DNA of 37,640 nt, taken from assembly GCA_020853705.1 (NCBI GenBank), contig JADYYK010000093.1, forward strand, positions 1 through 37,640, in the 5' to 3' direction. Below are positions 20,532 through 28,006 of this stretch, piece by piece. This DNA comes from Deltaproteobacteria bacterium (GTDB taxonomy: Bacteria > Myxococcota_A > Polyangia > Haliangiales > JADYYK01). Under the pieces are notes generated by a model. It was not told the origin of the DNA, did no database searches, and saw only the letters and a list, made by a program, of their open reading frames with translations. The position numbers were made by a program, and so were the translations under genes. Positions within the stretch are counted from its first letter, which is position 1. The number at the start of each line of letters is the position of its first letter.

Positions 20532-21356
20532 ATGAGCCTTCTCTTCGGATACATGGCCAACGATCCAGGTCTCCTCAGGTCGGCGCTGCTGCCCTGCGCG
20601 GATCTCGTGCGCGCCAGCGAGTGTCCCGATGGCTGGGGTGTCGGCTTCTTTCAGGGCGGCGAGATCCTCCTGCAGCGCCACCCCAAGCCGCACCCCGAGG
20701 GCGTCGACTTCTACACCCGGCTGCGCGAGCTGCGCACCGACAACGTGGTCGGCCACGTGCGCGCCGCCACCGTGGGCGGGCAGAAGAACGAGAACACCCA
20801 CCCCTACCGCTTCCGCAGCTGGCTGTTCGCGCACAACGGCACCATCCAGCGCTTCCGCGAGGTCGAGAAGCGCATCGTCGAGACCATCCCCGAGTTCCTG
20901 CTGCGCAACATCCGCGGCCAGACCGACTCCGAGACGGTGTTCCACCTGTTCCTCGCCTTCCTGCACGACAGCGGCAAGCTCGACGACCAGACCATCCAGC
21001 CCAAGGTCGCGGCGACCGCGCTGCGCTCGACGGTGGCCTTCCTGGATCGGCTGATCGGCGCGCCGACCGACTTCAACGTGGTGCTGACCAACGGTCGCCT
21101 GATGCTGGCGGCGCGGCGCGGTCGCCCCATGCTGCTGCACCGCCAGCACGGCGTGAAGGAGGCCCCACCCGAGCGTGTGGCCACCCTGCCCGAGCGCAGC
21201 GGCAAGCCGATCTGGCACGAGCACCTGCGCTCGGTCCTGGTGGTGTCGGATCCCAACCCGGCCGCAGGCCAGCCCGACGGCACCACCGAGGTGACGGATG
21301 ACACAATCGTGGCGGTCAGCCGTGACCTGTCGGTGGAACTGATTTCCCTCGCCTGA
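20532..21356 (+). CDS. Class II glutamine amidotransferase-like protein with Ser at the nucleophile position
   Basis: N-terminal-nucleophile amidotransferase fold of the YafJ type: MSLLFGYMAND at the start, DGWGVGFF, GHVRAATVG (residues about 74-82), and THPYRFRSWLFAHNGTI with the Asn-Gly oxyanion pair about 102-103. In active class II enzymes residue 2 is Cys; here codon 2 is AGC (Ser), one base from TGC. The start at 20532 is set by AGGAG 10 nt upstream and by the family N-terminus; the longer open frame has no Met-Cys alternative. The product could be an Ntn enzyme using Ser or an inactive relative. Length 274. It leads a five-gene plus-strand run of exported proteins. Confidence 0.88.
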   Translation: MSLLFGYMANDPGLLRSALLPCADLVRASECPDGWGVGFFQGGEILLQRHPKPHPEGVDFYTRLRELRTDNVVGHVRAATVGGQKNENTHPYRFRSWLFAHNGTIQRFREVEKRIVETIPEFLLRNIRGQTDSETVFHLFLAFLHDSGKLDDQTIQPKVAATALRSTVAFLDRLIGAPTDFNVVLTNGRLMLAARRGRPMLLHRQHGVKEAPPERVATLPERSGKPIWHEHLRSVLVVSDPNPAAGQPDGTTEVTDDTIVAVSRDLSVELISLA

Positions 21357-21412
21357 CGCCTTGGCGTAAGATCCAGCTGTATCCAGCTGTGTCTTAGCCT
21401 GCGAGGGTCACA

Positions 21413-22372
21413 ATGCGTCGCTCCGTCGTCGTCCGCTTGGCCTTGGCCCTGGCGCTGTCCATGGCCGCCGTGCTCTGTGCATCGGCTCCCCGCGTCGCCC
21501 ATGCCCAGAAGCCATCCGCCAAGGATCTCGAGACCGCCAAGAACCACTTCCTGAGCGGCGCCTCCTACTACAAGGAGGGCCTCTACACCGACGCCATCCG
21601 CGAGTTCCAGCGCTCGTACGACCTCTCGAAGAAGGCGGACATCCTCTACAACATCGCGCAGTGCCACGGCAAGCTGGGCGACGACCCGACCACGGTGGTG
21701 TTCCTCGAGCGCTACCTGGCCGAGAAGCCCAACGCCGATGACAAGACCGCGGTCGAGGTCTGGATCAAGAACTTGAAGGCCAAGATCGCGGCGGCGACGC
21801 GGCCCCCCGAGCCGTCGCCGACGCCATCGCCCTCGCCCTCCGCCAGCCCCGAGCCGTCGCCGTCGCCGTCGCCGCTGGCCAGCCCCGAGCCGACCCCGTC
21901 GCCGTCGCCCTCGGCCAGCCCGGACGACGAGATCTTGATGCCCAGGACGACCACCCGGGTGGTGCAGCGGGATCGTGGCAAGACCATGCGCCTCATCGGC
22001 TACATCACGGCCGGCGTGGGCGTCGCCATGATCGGCGGCGGCGTCTACTTCGGCATCAAGGCCAGGCAGAGCGCCGACCACCTGGAGGCCTACCTGCTGC
22101 CGCCGGAACAGGGCGGCGTGCGCGGGATCTACGACCAGGGCGCCAAGGACATCGAGGACGAGGGCAAGCAGCGCGAGAAGAACTCGATCATCCTGTACAG
22201 CGTCGGCGCCGTGGTCACCGTGGGCGGCGGCGTGCTGTGGTACCTCGGCCACCGGCGTCGCTCCGAGTCGGTCACCATCACCGAGCGCCAGATGTCAGGG
22301 CCGTCCGTGACGTCGGTGACCGGCATGTACGTGCCCGGCGGCGGCGGCGCCATGGTCCAGGGGCAGTTCTGA
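21413..22372 (+). CDS. TPR protein with Pro/Ser linker and two membrane helices (319 aa)
   Basis: A signal peptide (LALALALSMAAVLCASAPRVAHA) precedes TPR-like helices (AKNHFLSGASYYKEGLYTD, EFQRSYDLSKKADILYNIAQ). A low-complexity linker of PSPSPSASPEP type spans about residues 130-175. Two hydrophobic segments follow (RLIGYITAGVGVAMIGGGVYFG; SIILYSVGAVVTVGGGVLWYLG) and a Gly-rich tail. The general plan equals that of 14615-15760 but without the PEGA-like domain. GAGGG lies 6 nt before the ATG. A 10-bp direct repeat (ATCCAGCTGT, twice) sits just upstream at about 21369-21388. Its stop overlaps the next start (TGATG). Function unknown; envelope scaffold likely. Confidence 0.86.
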   Translation: MRRSVVVRLALALALSMAAVLCASAPRVAHAQKPSAKDLETAKNHFLSGASYYKEGLYTDAIREFQRSYDLSKKADILYNIAQCHGKLGDDPTTVVFLERYLAEKPNADDKTAVEVWIKNLKAKIAAATRPPEPSPTPSPSPSASPEPSPSPSPLASPEPTPSPSPSASPDDEILMPRTTTRVVQRDRGKTMRLIGYITAGVGVAMIGGGVYFGIKARQSADHLEAYLLPPEQGGVRGIYDQGAKDIEDEGKQREKNSIILYSVGAVVTVGGGVLWYLGHRRRSESVTITERQMSGPSVTSVTGMYVPGGGGAMVQGQF

Positions 22373-23847
22373 TGAGCCGACGGCTCGCCCCAAAGCTCGC
22401 GCTGACCAGCCTGCTCGCGCTGGCCAGCTGCTACTCGCCCAGCCTGGTCGACGGCTTCGACTGTGACCCCAGCGGCAACCAGCCGCTGTGCCCGAGCGGC
22501 TTCACCTGCAACCTGGCCGATCAGAAGTGCTACTCGTCGCTGCCCGGTCCAGGCGACGACGGCGGCACCATCAGGGACGCGGCGACCCCCGACGGCACCG
22601 TGGTCCCGGCGGCGCCCATCATGCTCGGTCGCGGTGACCGGGTCGCGATGGCGCGCACCACCGCCGGCGCGCGGATCGCCTGGCAGGAGCCCGCCCAGAC
22701 CGGTGGCACCGGCACCGCGATCCGCTGGGTCGATGTCGACAACTCCGGCAGCCACACCGCGCCCCAGGCCTTCGTCCAGGGTGGCGCGGCGCGCAGCGGC
22801 CTGGTCGGCGCCGGCAGCATGGTGCCGTTCTTCGGCTGGCTGACCAAGGACGCGTCCAGCACCCAGCTCACCGTGACCACCGCGGGCAGCGTGCTGAACC
22901 TCAGCGCCCTGGCCGACGACGCGCCCTGGGCCATCGCCTCGGCCAGCACCAACGGCTATGCCGCCTATGTCCGGCCCGACCCCAACGATCCTGCCAAGCG
23001 CGCCATCACCCTCGCGCGCTGGACCGGGGCCAACGTCACCCGCGTCGACCTGGAGTCGTTCAGCACCCGCATCAGCGCCCTGGATCTGGTCGCGGCCGAG
23101 GACAGCACCGGCCTGCTGGTGGCCTTCGTCGAGGTCGACGACCTCCTGGGCACCATCACCACCGAGCGGCTGCACGTGCGGCGTGTGCGCACCAGCGATC
23201 TCAAGCAGGACTGGGAGGCGACCGTCGACACCGACAGCCAGGGCGGCCCGATCTCGGTCGATGGCATGCTGCGCCACCCACGCCTCGCCCTCAGCGGGCG
23301 CGGCGGGCTGGTCCTGGTCGGCTACGAGAAGCGGCTGCGCGTCGGCGCGGCGGCGCTGCAGTACAGCAACGGCGACCGCGTCGGCAGCACGACCTACCTG
23401 GAGGCGACCGCGACGCAGCCGGCCCCGCTGGCGCTACCTGTGGCGGGCGGCAGCGCCGGCGCGACCCCGAGCGCCCTCATCCTGGGCATCGGCGCCGTGC
23501 TGCGCGGTCCCCTGCTGCGCGCAGGCGTGGTGCCCGCGATGTCCGTCGTCAGCCAGGGCGCCAACCTGACCAGCCCGTTCGCGCTGGGTGACGAGCTCGG
23601 CAACGTCTACGTGATGATGCAGGAGGGCGGCGACAGCGGCGGCGACGTCAAGGCCTTCGCGATGCAGGCGGGCTGGCCGGCGACCGGGCTCTCGCTGAAC
23701 TCTGCCGCGAATCGCGGCGGCACCGACCACGCCTCGGTCCGACGCGGCGGCGGCGGCGTCATCGCGGCCTGGCTGGAGAACGTGCGCCTGGCCAGCGAGG
23801 TCTGGTACCAGGTGGTGGCCGCGGACGCCAGCAAGCTGGCCAAGTGA
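22372..23847 (+). CDS. Lipoprotein, paralog of the next gene (491 aa)
   Basis: Canonical lipobox Leu-Ala-Ser-Cys (Cys 20) in MSRRLAPKLALTSLLALASC. Directly after it is a Cys-rich head (YSPSLVDGFDCDPSG, PLCPSGFTCNLADQKCY) and an Asp/Gly-rich linker. The remaining ~400 residues have repeated strand-turn patterns (ARIAWQEPAQ, AIRWVDVDNSGS, GLLVAFVEVDD, GVIAAWLENVRLASEVWYQ) that suggest a beta-propeller. The start is the ATG overlapping the upstream stop by one base. The head and overall plan are repeated in the following gene, so the two arose by tandem duplication. Likely an outer-membrane surface protein; no enzyme motif seen. Confidence 0.87.
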   Translation: MSRRLAPKLALTSLLALASCYSPSLVDGFDCDPSGNQPLCPSGFTCNLADQKCYSSLPGPGDDGGTIRDAATPDGTVVPAAPIMLGRGDRVAMARTTAGARIAWQEPAQTGGTGTAIRWVDVDNSGSHTAPQAFVQGGAARSGLVGAGSMVPFFGWLTKDASSTQLTVTTAGSVLNLSALADDAPWAIASASTNGYAAYVRPDPNDPAKRAITLARWTGANVTRVDLESFSTRISALDLVAAEDSTGLLVAFVEVDDLLGTITTERLHVRRVRTSDLKQDWEATVDTDSQGGPISVDGMLRHPRLALSGRGGLVLVGYEKRLRVGAAALQYSNGDRVGSTTYLEATATQPAPLALPVAGGSAGATPSALILGIGAVLRGPLLRAGVVPAMSVVSQGANLTSPFALGDELGNVYVMMQEGGDSGGDVKAFAMQAGWPATGLSLNSAANRGGTDHASVRRGGGGVIAAWLENVRLASEVWYQVVAADASKLAK

Positions 23848-25379
23848 GGCGCGCCGTACGCAGAAGCGGACGACGCGGCGCGACGGTGGCGCTGGGGGCG
23901 CTGGGGGCGCTCGGCCTGGGGGCTGCGCTGGCGAGCTGCTACTCGCCCAGCCTGGTCAGCGGCTTCGACTGCGACCCCGCCAACGTGGAGCCGCGCTGTC
24001 CCGAGGGCTTCACCTGCAACCTGCCCGACCAGAAGTGCTACCGCCCCGGCGAGCTGCCCGGTGACCTCGACGCCGGCCCCCCTGGCGACGGCGGCGTCGT
24101 GGTCATCGACGGCGGCACCATGCGCGCACAGCCCATCAAGGTCAGCGACGGCCGCCGCGTCGCGCTGGCCAGCACCGGCAGCGGGGCCCGCCTGGCCTTC
24201 GAGGATCCGCCCAACGTGGCCAACCCGCCCAGCGCGCAGATCCGCGCCGTCGAGCTCGACAACAATGGCAACCTGATGGGCAGTCCGATCGCGCTGTCGA
24301 ACCTCGCGGTCAGGGCGCGGGATCGCCTGCTGGGTGAAGGTGATCAGATCGCCGCCTTCGGCTGGATCGAGTACGACGCCGTCGACACCACCCGCCAGGA
24401 GCTGTGGATCCACGCCGGTGGCAACAGCGGCCCGCAGCAGCTCTCGCAGCAGATCTCGACCGGCAAGGGCTTCCCGTTCGACGTCGTGGTGCGCGCCAAC
24501 CGGGCCTATGCGGTCTACGCCGACGGGGTCGGCACCCGCCTGATGGCGCGTCGCATCGACGGCACGCCGGGCAGCCCCACCATGCTCACCGGCGCGGCGA
24601 CCGGGGCCGTCATCGACGAGCTCGACGCCACGCTGGCCTCCGACGGCGATGGACTGCTGGTGACCTGGCACGAGATCGCGCCGTCCCCGACCACCGGCAA
24701 CCGCGAGGAGATCCGGGTCGCCCGCTTCTCGGCTGGCAACTTCAGCCAGGCATGGAACACCTCGCTGGAGAGCGTGGGCACCCAGCAGCGCGGCGTGCTG
24801 CGCCGGCCCCGCGTCTCGGCCTCGAGCATCGCGCTGGGTGTGGCGGTGGCGTGGGAGAACGGCAGCACCACCGTCAGCCGCGGTCTGCCCTATGGCGGGG
24901 GGGGCGCCACGGTGTCGCCGGCCGAGTCGGACTTCGCGCAGCCCCAGGTCATGGTGCTGCCCCAGAGCAGCGGCGGCATGCTGTCATCCATCCAGAGCTA
25001 CCTGTTCGGGACCCACCGGGCCGGCGCCCTCGACGACCGCGGCCCGCTGCTGCGGCGGCGCGTGCCGGCCTTCTCGCCTGCCCTGCCCGACCTGGGCAGC
25101 CGCGTCGCCGGGCTGGCCGTGGTCGGCGACGCCGACCACGCCTACATCGCCGGTCAGGACGGCAGCATGAGCAGCGGCAACGTGTTTGCGTGGGGTTCGG
25201 GCGCCGGCTGGGCCCCCGGCGGCCTGCGCCTCAACACCAACACTGACGCGGCGCGGCCAGAGGTCGCGATTTCTCGTCGCAATGGCGGCGGGATCCACGT
25301 CGCCTGGGTCGAGAACGGCGCCAACGAGGGCCAGATCTACGTGCAGTCCCTGAAGGCAGATTCGACCACCGCGAGGTAG
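23844..25379 (+). CDS. Lipoprotein, tandem paralog of the previous gene (511 aa)
   Basis: GTG start at 23844 overlapping the upstream TGA (GTGA), so translation is coupled. An Arg-rich N-terminus, hydrophobic stretch and Leu-Ala-Ser-Cys (Cys 32) are followed by the same head as the upstream protein: YSPSLVSGFDCDP, PRCPEGFTCNLPDQKCY. The C-terminal part has matching pieces (RRVALASTGSGARLAFEDP, LLVTWHEIAPSP, GGIHVAWVENGANEGQIYVQS). Divergence outside the head is high, so the duplication is old or the two proteins have specialised. Possibly they form a hetero-pair at the surface. Confidence 0.87.
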   Translation: MRRAVRRSGRRGATVALGALGALGLGAALASCYSPSLVSGFDCDPANVEPRCPEGFTCNLPDQKCYRPGELPGDLDAGPPGDGGVVVIDGGTMRAQPIKVSDGRRVALASTGSGARLAFEDPPNVANPPSAQIRAVELDNNGNLMGSPIALSNLAVRARDRLLGEGDQIAAFGWIEYDAVDTTRQELWIHAGGNSGPQQLSQQISTGKGFPFDVVVRANRAYAVYADGVGTRLMARRIDGTPGSPTMLTGAATGAVIDELDATLASDGDGLLVTWHEIAPSPTTGNREEIRVARFSAGNFSQAWNTSLESVGTQQRGVLRRPRVSASSIALGVAVAWENGSTTVSRGLPYGGGGATVSPAESDFAQPQVMVLPQSSGGMLSSIQSYLFGTHRAGALDDRGPLLRRRVPAFSPALPDLGSRVAGLAVVGDADHAYIAGQDGSMSSGNVFAWGSGAGWAPGGLRLNTNTDAARPEVAISRRNGGGIHVAWVENGANEGQIYVQSLKADSTTAR

Positions 25380-25404
25380 ATCCCTCAGCGATTTCGGGCG
25401 TCCC

Positions 25405-25422
25405 TAGCCTTCACGGAGGCTA
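25405..25422 (+). promoter_or_regulatory. Small hairpin covering the ribosome site of the VWA gene
   Basis: TAGCCT (25405-25410) pairs with AGGCTA (25417-25422) over a 6-nt loop. The GGAGG Shine-Dalgarno (25415-25419) lies partly in the loop and partly in the stem, 7 nt before the ATG at 25426. The pairing could lower translation until opened; this is inference from a short stem. Confidence 0.3.
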
Positions 25423-25425
25423 CGG

Positions 25426-26838
25426 ATGCTGAACCGGACACGCTGGATCGTCGTCGCTGCTGCGGGCTTGACCGTCGCGGCCGCGGCCCTGAGCTGGGGC
25501 AAGCGCAGCAAGCAGGAGGCGCCCCCGCGCCACGGACCGGTCACCATCAAGCCGCCCCCGGCGAGCAGCCAGGCCGGTGCGCTGAAGCTGTCCGCCGCGC
25601 TGTCGAGCAGCAAGCTGCTGGTGGGCGGCGACGGTCGCGTCTACCTCGACGTGGATCTGACCGCGGCCAAGCTGGCCTCGGTCGCGCGCCCGCGGGTGAC
25701 CATCGCGCTGGTGATCGATCGCTCGATGTCGATGGACGGGGCCCGGCTGGTCGACGCCAAGCTGGCGGCGCAGCGCCTGGTCGATGCGCTGCAGGACGGT
25801 GACCGCGTCACCCTGATCAGTTTCGGCACCGACGTCACCGTGCTGGCGCCGACCCTGGTGCTGCGCGCCGACAGCCGCGCCGAGCTGCGCTCGCGCATCA
25901 ACGACATCCGCGCCGTGGGCAGCACCAACATGTCGGAGGCCCTGCTGCGCGCGCGCGCCGAGCTGGCGCGCACCATGGCGCAGGACGACGTGACCCGGAT
26001 CGTGCTGCTGTCGGACGGCGAGCCCAAGGCGCCCGGCCTGACCGAGATCAACGACTTTGCCCTGCTGGCCGACGAGAGCCAGGGCCTGGGCATGCCCATC
26101 AGCACCATCGGCGTCGGGGACAGCTATCGCGAGGACATCATGCGCGCGATGGCCGAGCACAGCGCCGGCCAGTTCCACCACGTCGAGGACTCGCAGGGGC
26201 TGACCAGCATCATCGACAGCGAGCTGGCCTCGGTGTCTACCACGGTGGCCAAGCGCACCCAGGTCGTGCTCGAGCTGGCGCCCGGGGTCGAGATCGATCG
26301 CGTGTTCGGCTATCCGTACAGCAGCGAGGGCAGCACCCACGTGGTGCAGATCGGCGACCTCGCCAGCGGCCAGCAGCGCAAGCTGGTGGTGCGCCTGCGC
26401 GTGCCGGCGACCCAGGTCGGTACCCGCGCGGTGGCGCGGGTGGACGTCAGCTTCGACGACGTCACCAGCAAGCGCAGTGGCCTGGTCATCGGCGCCGCGG
26501 TCGACGTCGAGCTGTCGCGCGACGTGGACGCGGTCGGCGCGAGCTTGAACCGCGCCGTGCAGGCCAAGGTCGAGCAGGTCGAGAGCGCGGCCACCATCGA
26601 CGACGCCATGGCCCAGTACAAGGCCGGTCAGATCGAGGAGGCGCAGCAGCTGCTCGAGCGTCGCCTGGCGGCCTCGACCGCGATCGCGCCCAGCCTGGAC
26701 AGCCCCGCGCTCGACGCCAGCAACGCCGGGCTGCGCAAGCTGAACGAGCAGGTGCGCGCGCGTCCGTCGGCGGGCTCGTCGGCGGGCTCGAACATGATGA
26801 AGGGCGCCTCGATGGACGCCTTCCAGAACGCACGCTAG
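25426..26838 (+). CDS. Membrane-anchored von Willebrand factor A domain protein (470 aa)
   Basis: One N-terminal helix (WIVVAAAGLTVAAAALSW) anchors or exports the protein. The VWA domain spans about 90-270 with a complete metal-ion site: DRSMS (Asp98, Ser100, Ser102), the Thr in GSTNMSEAL, and LLSDGEP. A beta-rich region follows (VVLELAPGVEIDRVFGYPYSS, QQRKLVVRLRVPATQ), then a helical TPR-like stretch (AQYKAGQIEEAQQLLERRL) and a Ser/Gly tail. It resembles the VWA plus C-terminal domain proteins of the YfbK/inter-alpha-inhibitor style. Such proteins bind partners through the metal site. It closes the operon and is followed by repeats. Confidence 0.9.
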   Translation: MLNRTRWIVVAAAGLTVAAAALSWGKRSKQEAPPRHGPVTIKPPPASSQAGALKLSAALSSSKLLVGGDGRVYLDVDLTAAKLASVARPRVTIALVIDRSMSMDGARLVDAKLAAQRLVDALQDGDRVTLISFGTDVTVLAPTLVLRADSRAELRSRINDIRAVGSTNMSEALLRARAELARTMAQDDVTRIVLLSDGEPKAPGLTEINDFALLADESQGLGMPISTIGVGDSYREDIMRAMAEHSAGQFHHVEDSQGLTSIIDSELASVSTTVAKRTQVVLELAPGVEIDRVFGYPYSSEGSTHVVQIGDLASGQQRKLVVRLRVPATQVGTRAVARVDVSFDDVTSKRSGLVIGAAVDVELSRDVDAVGASLNRAVQAKVEQVESAATIDDAMAQYKAGQIEEAQQLLERRLAASTAIAPSLDSPALDASNAGLRKLNEQVRARPSAGSSAGSNMMKGASMDAFQNAR

Positions 26839-26857
26839 TTCCAAACTGCATCAGAAC

Positions 26858-26941
26858 GAACCTGGGTCGGGGCCCCCAGGGTCGGGGCCCCCAAATGGGG
26901 TCGCAATGAACCTGGGTCGGGTCCAGATGAACCTGGGTCGG
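26858..26941. repeat. Mixed short direct repeats downstream of the VWA gene
   Basis: GAACCTGGGTCGG occurs three times (26858-26870, 26908-26920, 26929-26941). A 15-bp unit GGGTCGGGGCCCCCA occurs twice back to back (26864-26878, 26879-26893), each holding GGGGCCCC. They lie 20 bp after the VWA stop, so they may act in 3'-end formation. The sequence is unrelated to the arrays at 1-125 and 17548-17782. Confidence 0.85.
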
Positions 26942-26952
26942 ACCAATTGGTC
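26941..26952. promoter_or_regulatory. 12-bp perfect palindrome GACCAATTGGTC
   Basis: Perfect two-fold palindrome at the end of the repeat block, about 180 bp upstream of the TetR gene. It has the look of a protein-binding site, but nothing ties it to a specific regulator. Confidence 0.35.
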
Positions 26953-26976
26953 TGGCCACCTCGACGCGTAGCGTCG

Positions 26977-27045
26977 CGAAAACACAGAGCGGACGTGGCA
27001 AGGCCTGGCCAACACCGGCAGGACGCCACGTCCGCATTGTTTTCG
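26977..27045. repeat. 69-bp interrupted inverted repeat
   Basis: CGAAAAC (26977-26983) and CGGACGTGGC (26990-26999) are exact complements of GTTTTCG (27039-27045) and GCCACGTCCG (27025-27034). An unpaired internal segment lies on each side (6 and 4 nt), and the 25-nt loop carries GGCC-T-GGCC. The region is less GC-rich than its surroundings. It could be a small structured RNA, a terminator or a remnant of a small mobile repeat; no open frame fits it. Confidence 0.7.
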
Positions 27046-27095
27046 GCATCGGATGCGCGTTTTATACAGCGCGTCATGAATGTCGTTTGGGCTCC

Positions 27096-27124
27096 TTGAC
27101 ACGCCGCGTTAGCGGTGATACATG
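27096..27124 (+). promoter_or_regulatory. Strong candidate promoter of the TetR gene with internal inverted repeat
   Basis: Perfect TTGACA (27096-27101), 17-bp spacer, TACATG (27119-27124) preceded by TG two bases upstream (extended -10). The spacer contains CCGC-GTTA-GCGG (27104-27115), a possible operator for autoregulation. Transcription would begin at about 27131-27132, right at the ATG. Confidence 0.55.
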
Positions 27125-27131
27125 GTGACTC

Positions 27132-27914
27132 ATGATGAGTGGACAGGAGAGAAAGGCCGCCGAGCGTCAGGCTCGTCGGCGTCGCATCCAGCGGGTGGCT
27201 CGCAAGCTGTTCGCCGACCGCGGCTTCCAGCGCACCACCATCGAGGACGTCGCCCGGCGTGCGGGTCTCAGCGTGGGGGCGATCTACCTCTACTTCAAGA
27301 GCAAGGAGGAGCTCTACGTCTCCCTGCTGCAGGACAACCTGCTCACGCTCCACAAGGAGCTGGTGCGGGTCCGTCGCAGCGAGGGTACGCCCCGCGATCA
27401 TCTGCAGGCGGCCTGGCGCTACGCGGTGCGTTATGCGTACCAGAACCCGGACGCCTACCGCATCTTCCTCTTCCTCAGCAGCCCGACCCTGCACGACCAG
27501 GTGGGTGACGCGGTGCTGGCCGAGGTCGGGGGCGCGGCCAACGCCTGCATCTCGACCATGGCGGACCTCATCAGCGCAGGCGTGGCCGCCGGGATCTATC
27601 CGGCGTGCGACGTGCAGGCGCAGGTCGACGTGCTGGCCTCGTCGTTCCTGAGCCTGGTGCTGCTGCACGCCACGCGCGCCAACATGGCCGCACCGGCGGC
27701 GCCGCTGCCCAGCGCTGCCAGCGCCAACGACATCTCCGGTGCGGACGCCGCGGCGGACGAGCTGGAGGAGGCGCCGCCGATGGCGCCGCCGACCGGGCCG
27801 ATCGACCTGCACGCCGAGCTGGTGCTGGCGACGTTCGAGGCCGGGCTGATGTCGGCCCCGCGCACCACGCGCCCGGCTGCAGCGATCAACGGCGCCGCCG
27901 CCAGCGCGGCGTAG
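27132..27914 (+). CDS. TetR-family transcriptional regulator (260 aa)
   Basis: The N-terminal TetR DNA-binding domain is clear: RRRIQRVARKLFADRGFQRT, TIEDVARRAGLSVGAIYLYF, KSKEELYVSLL (residues about 17-70). The C-terminal ligand domain contains RYAYQNPDAYRIFLFLSSP and a long Ala/Pro-rich insertion (about 190-230) before a last helix. Two adjacent ATGs (27132, 27135) are possible starts. The promoter position implies a leaderless or near-leaderless mRNA. It converges with the FadL gene; TetR proteins often control fatty-acid uptake or efflux, so control of the porin is possible but not shown. Confidence 0.93.
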   Translation: MMSGQERKAAERQARRRRIQRVARKLFADRGFQRTTIEDVARRAGLSVGAIYLYFKSKEELYVSLLQDNLLTLHKELVRVRRSEGTPRDHLQAAWRYAVRYAYQNPDAYRIFLFLSSPTLHDQVGDAVLAEVGGAANACISTMADLISAGVAAGIYPACDVQAQVDVLASSFLSLVLLHATRANMAAPAAPLPSAASANDISGADAAADELEEAPPMAPPTGPIDLHAELVLATFEAGLMSAPRTTRPAAAINGAAASAA

Positions 27915-27971
27915 CGACGGAGCGGCAGAGCCGGTGTAGATGGCAGAGCCGGCTCAGTTGCGGAATCGGAG

Positions 27972-28006
27972 CGATCTCTAGCGGGCCTACGGCTCGCTAG
28001 AGATCG
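27972..28006. terminator. Bidirectional hairpin between TetR and FadL genes, over the FadL stop
   Basis: CGATCTCTAGCGGGCC (27972-27987), loop TAC, GGCTCGCTAGAGATCG (27991-28006): 15 of 16 pairs, with one G-T pair in plus-strand sense. The TAG stop of the minus-strand FadL gene (27999-27997) lies in the right arm. It sits between two convergent genes and could end both transcripts. Confidence 0.7.
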
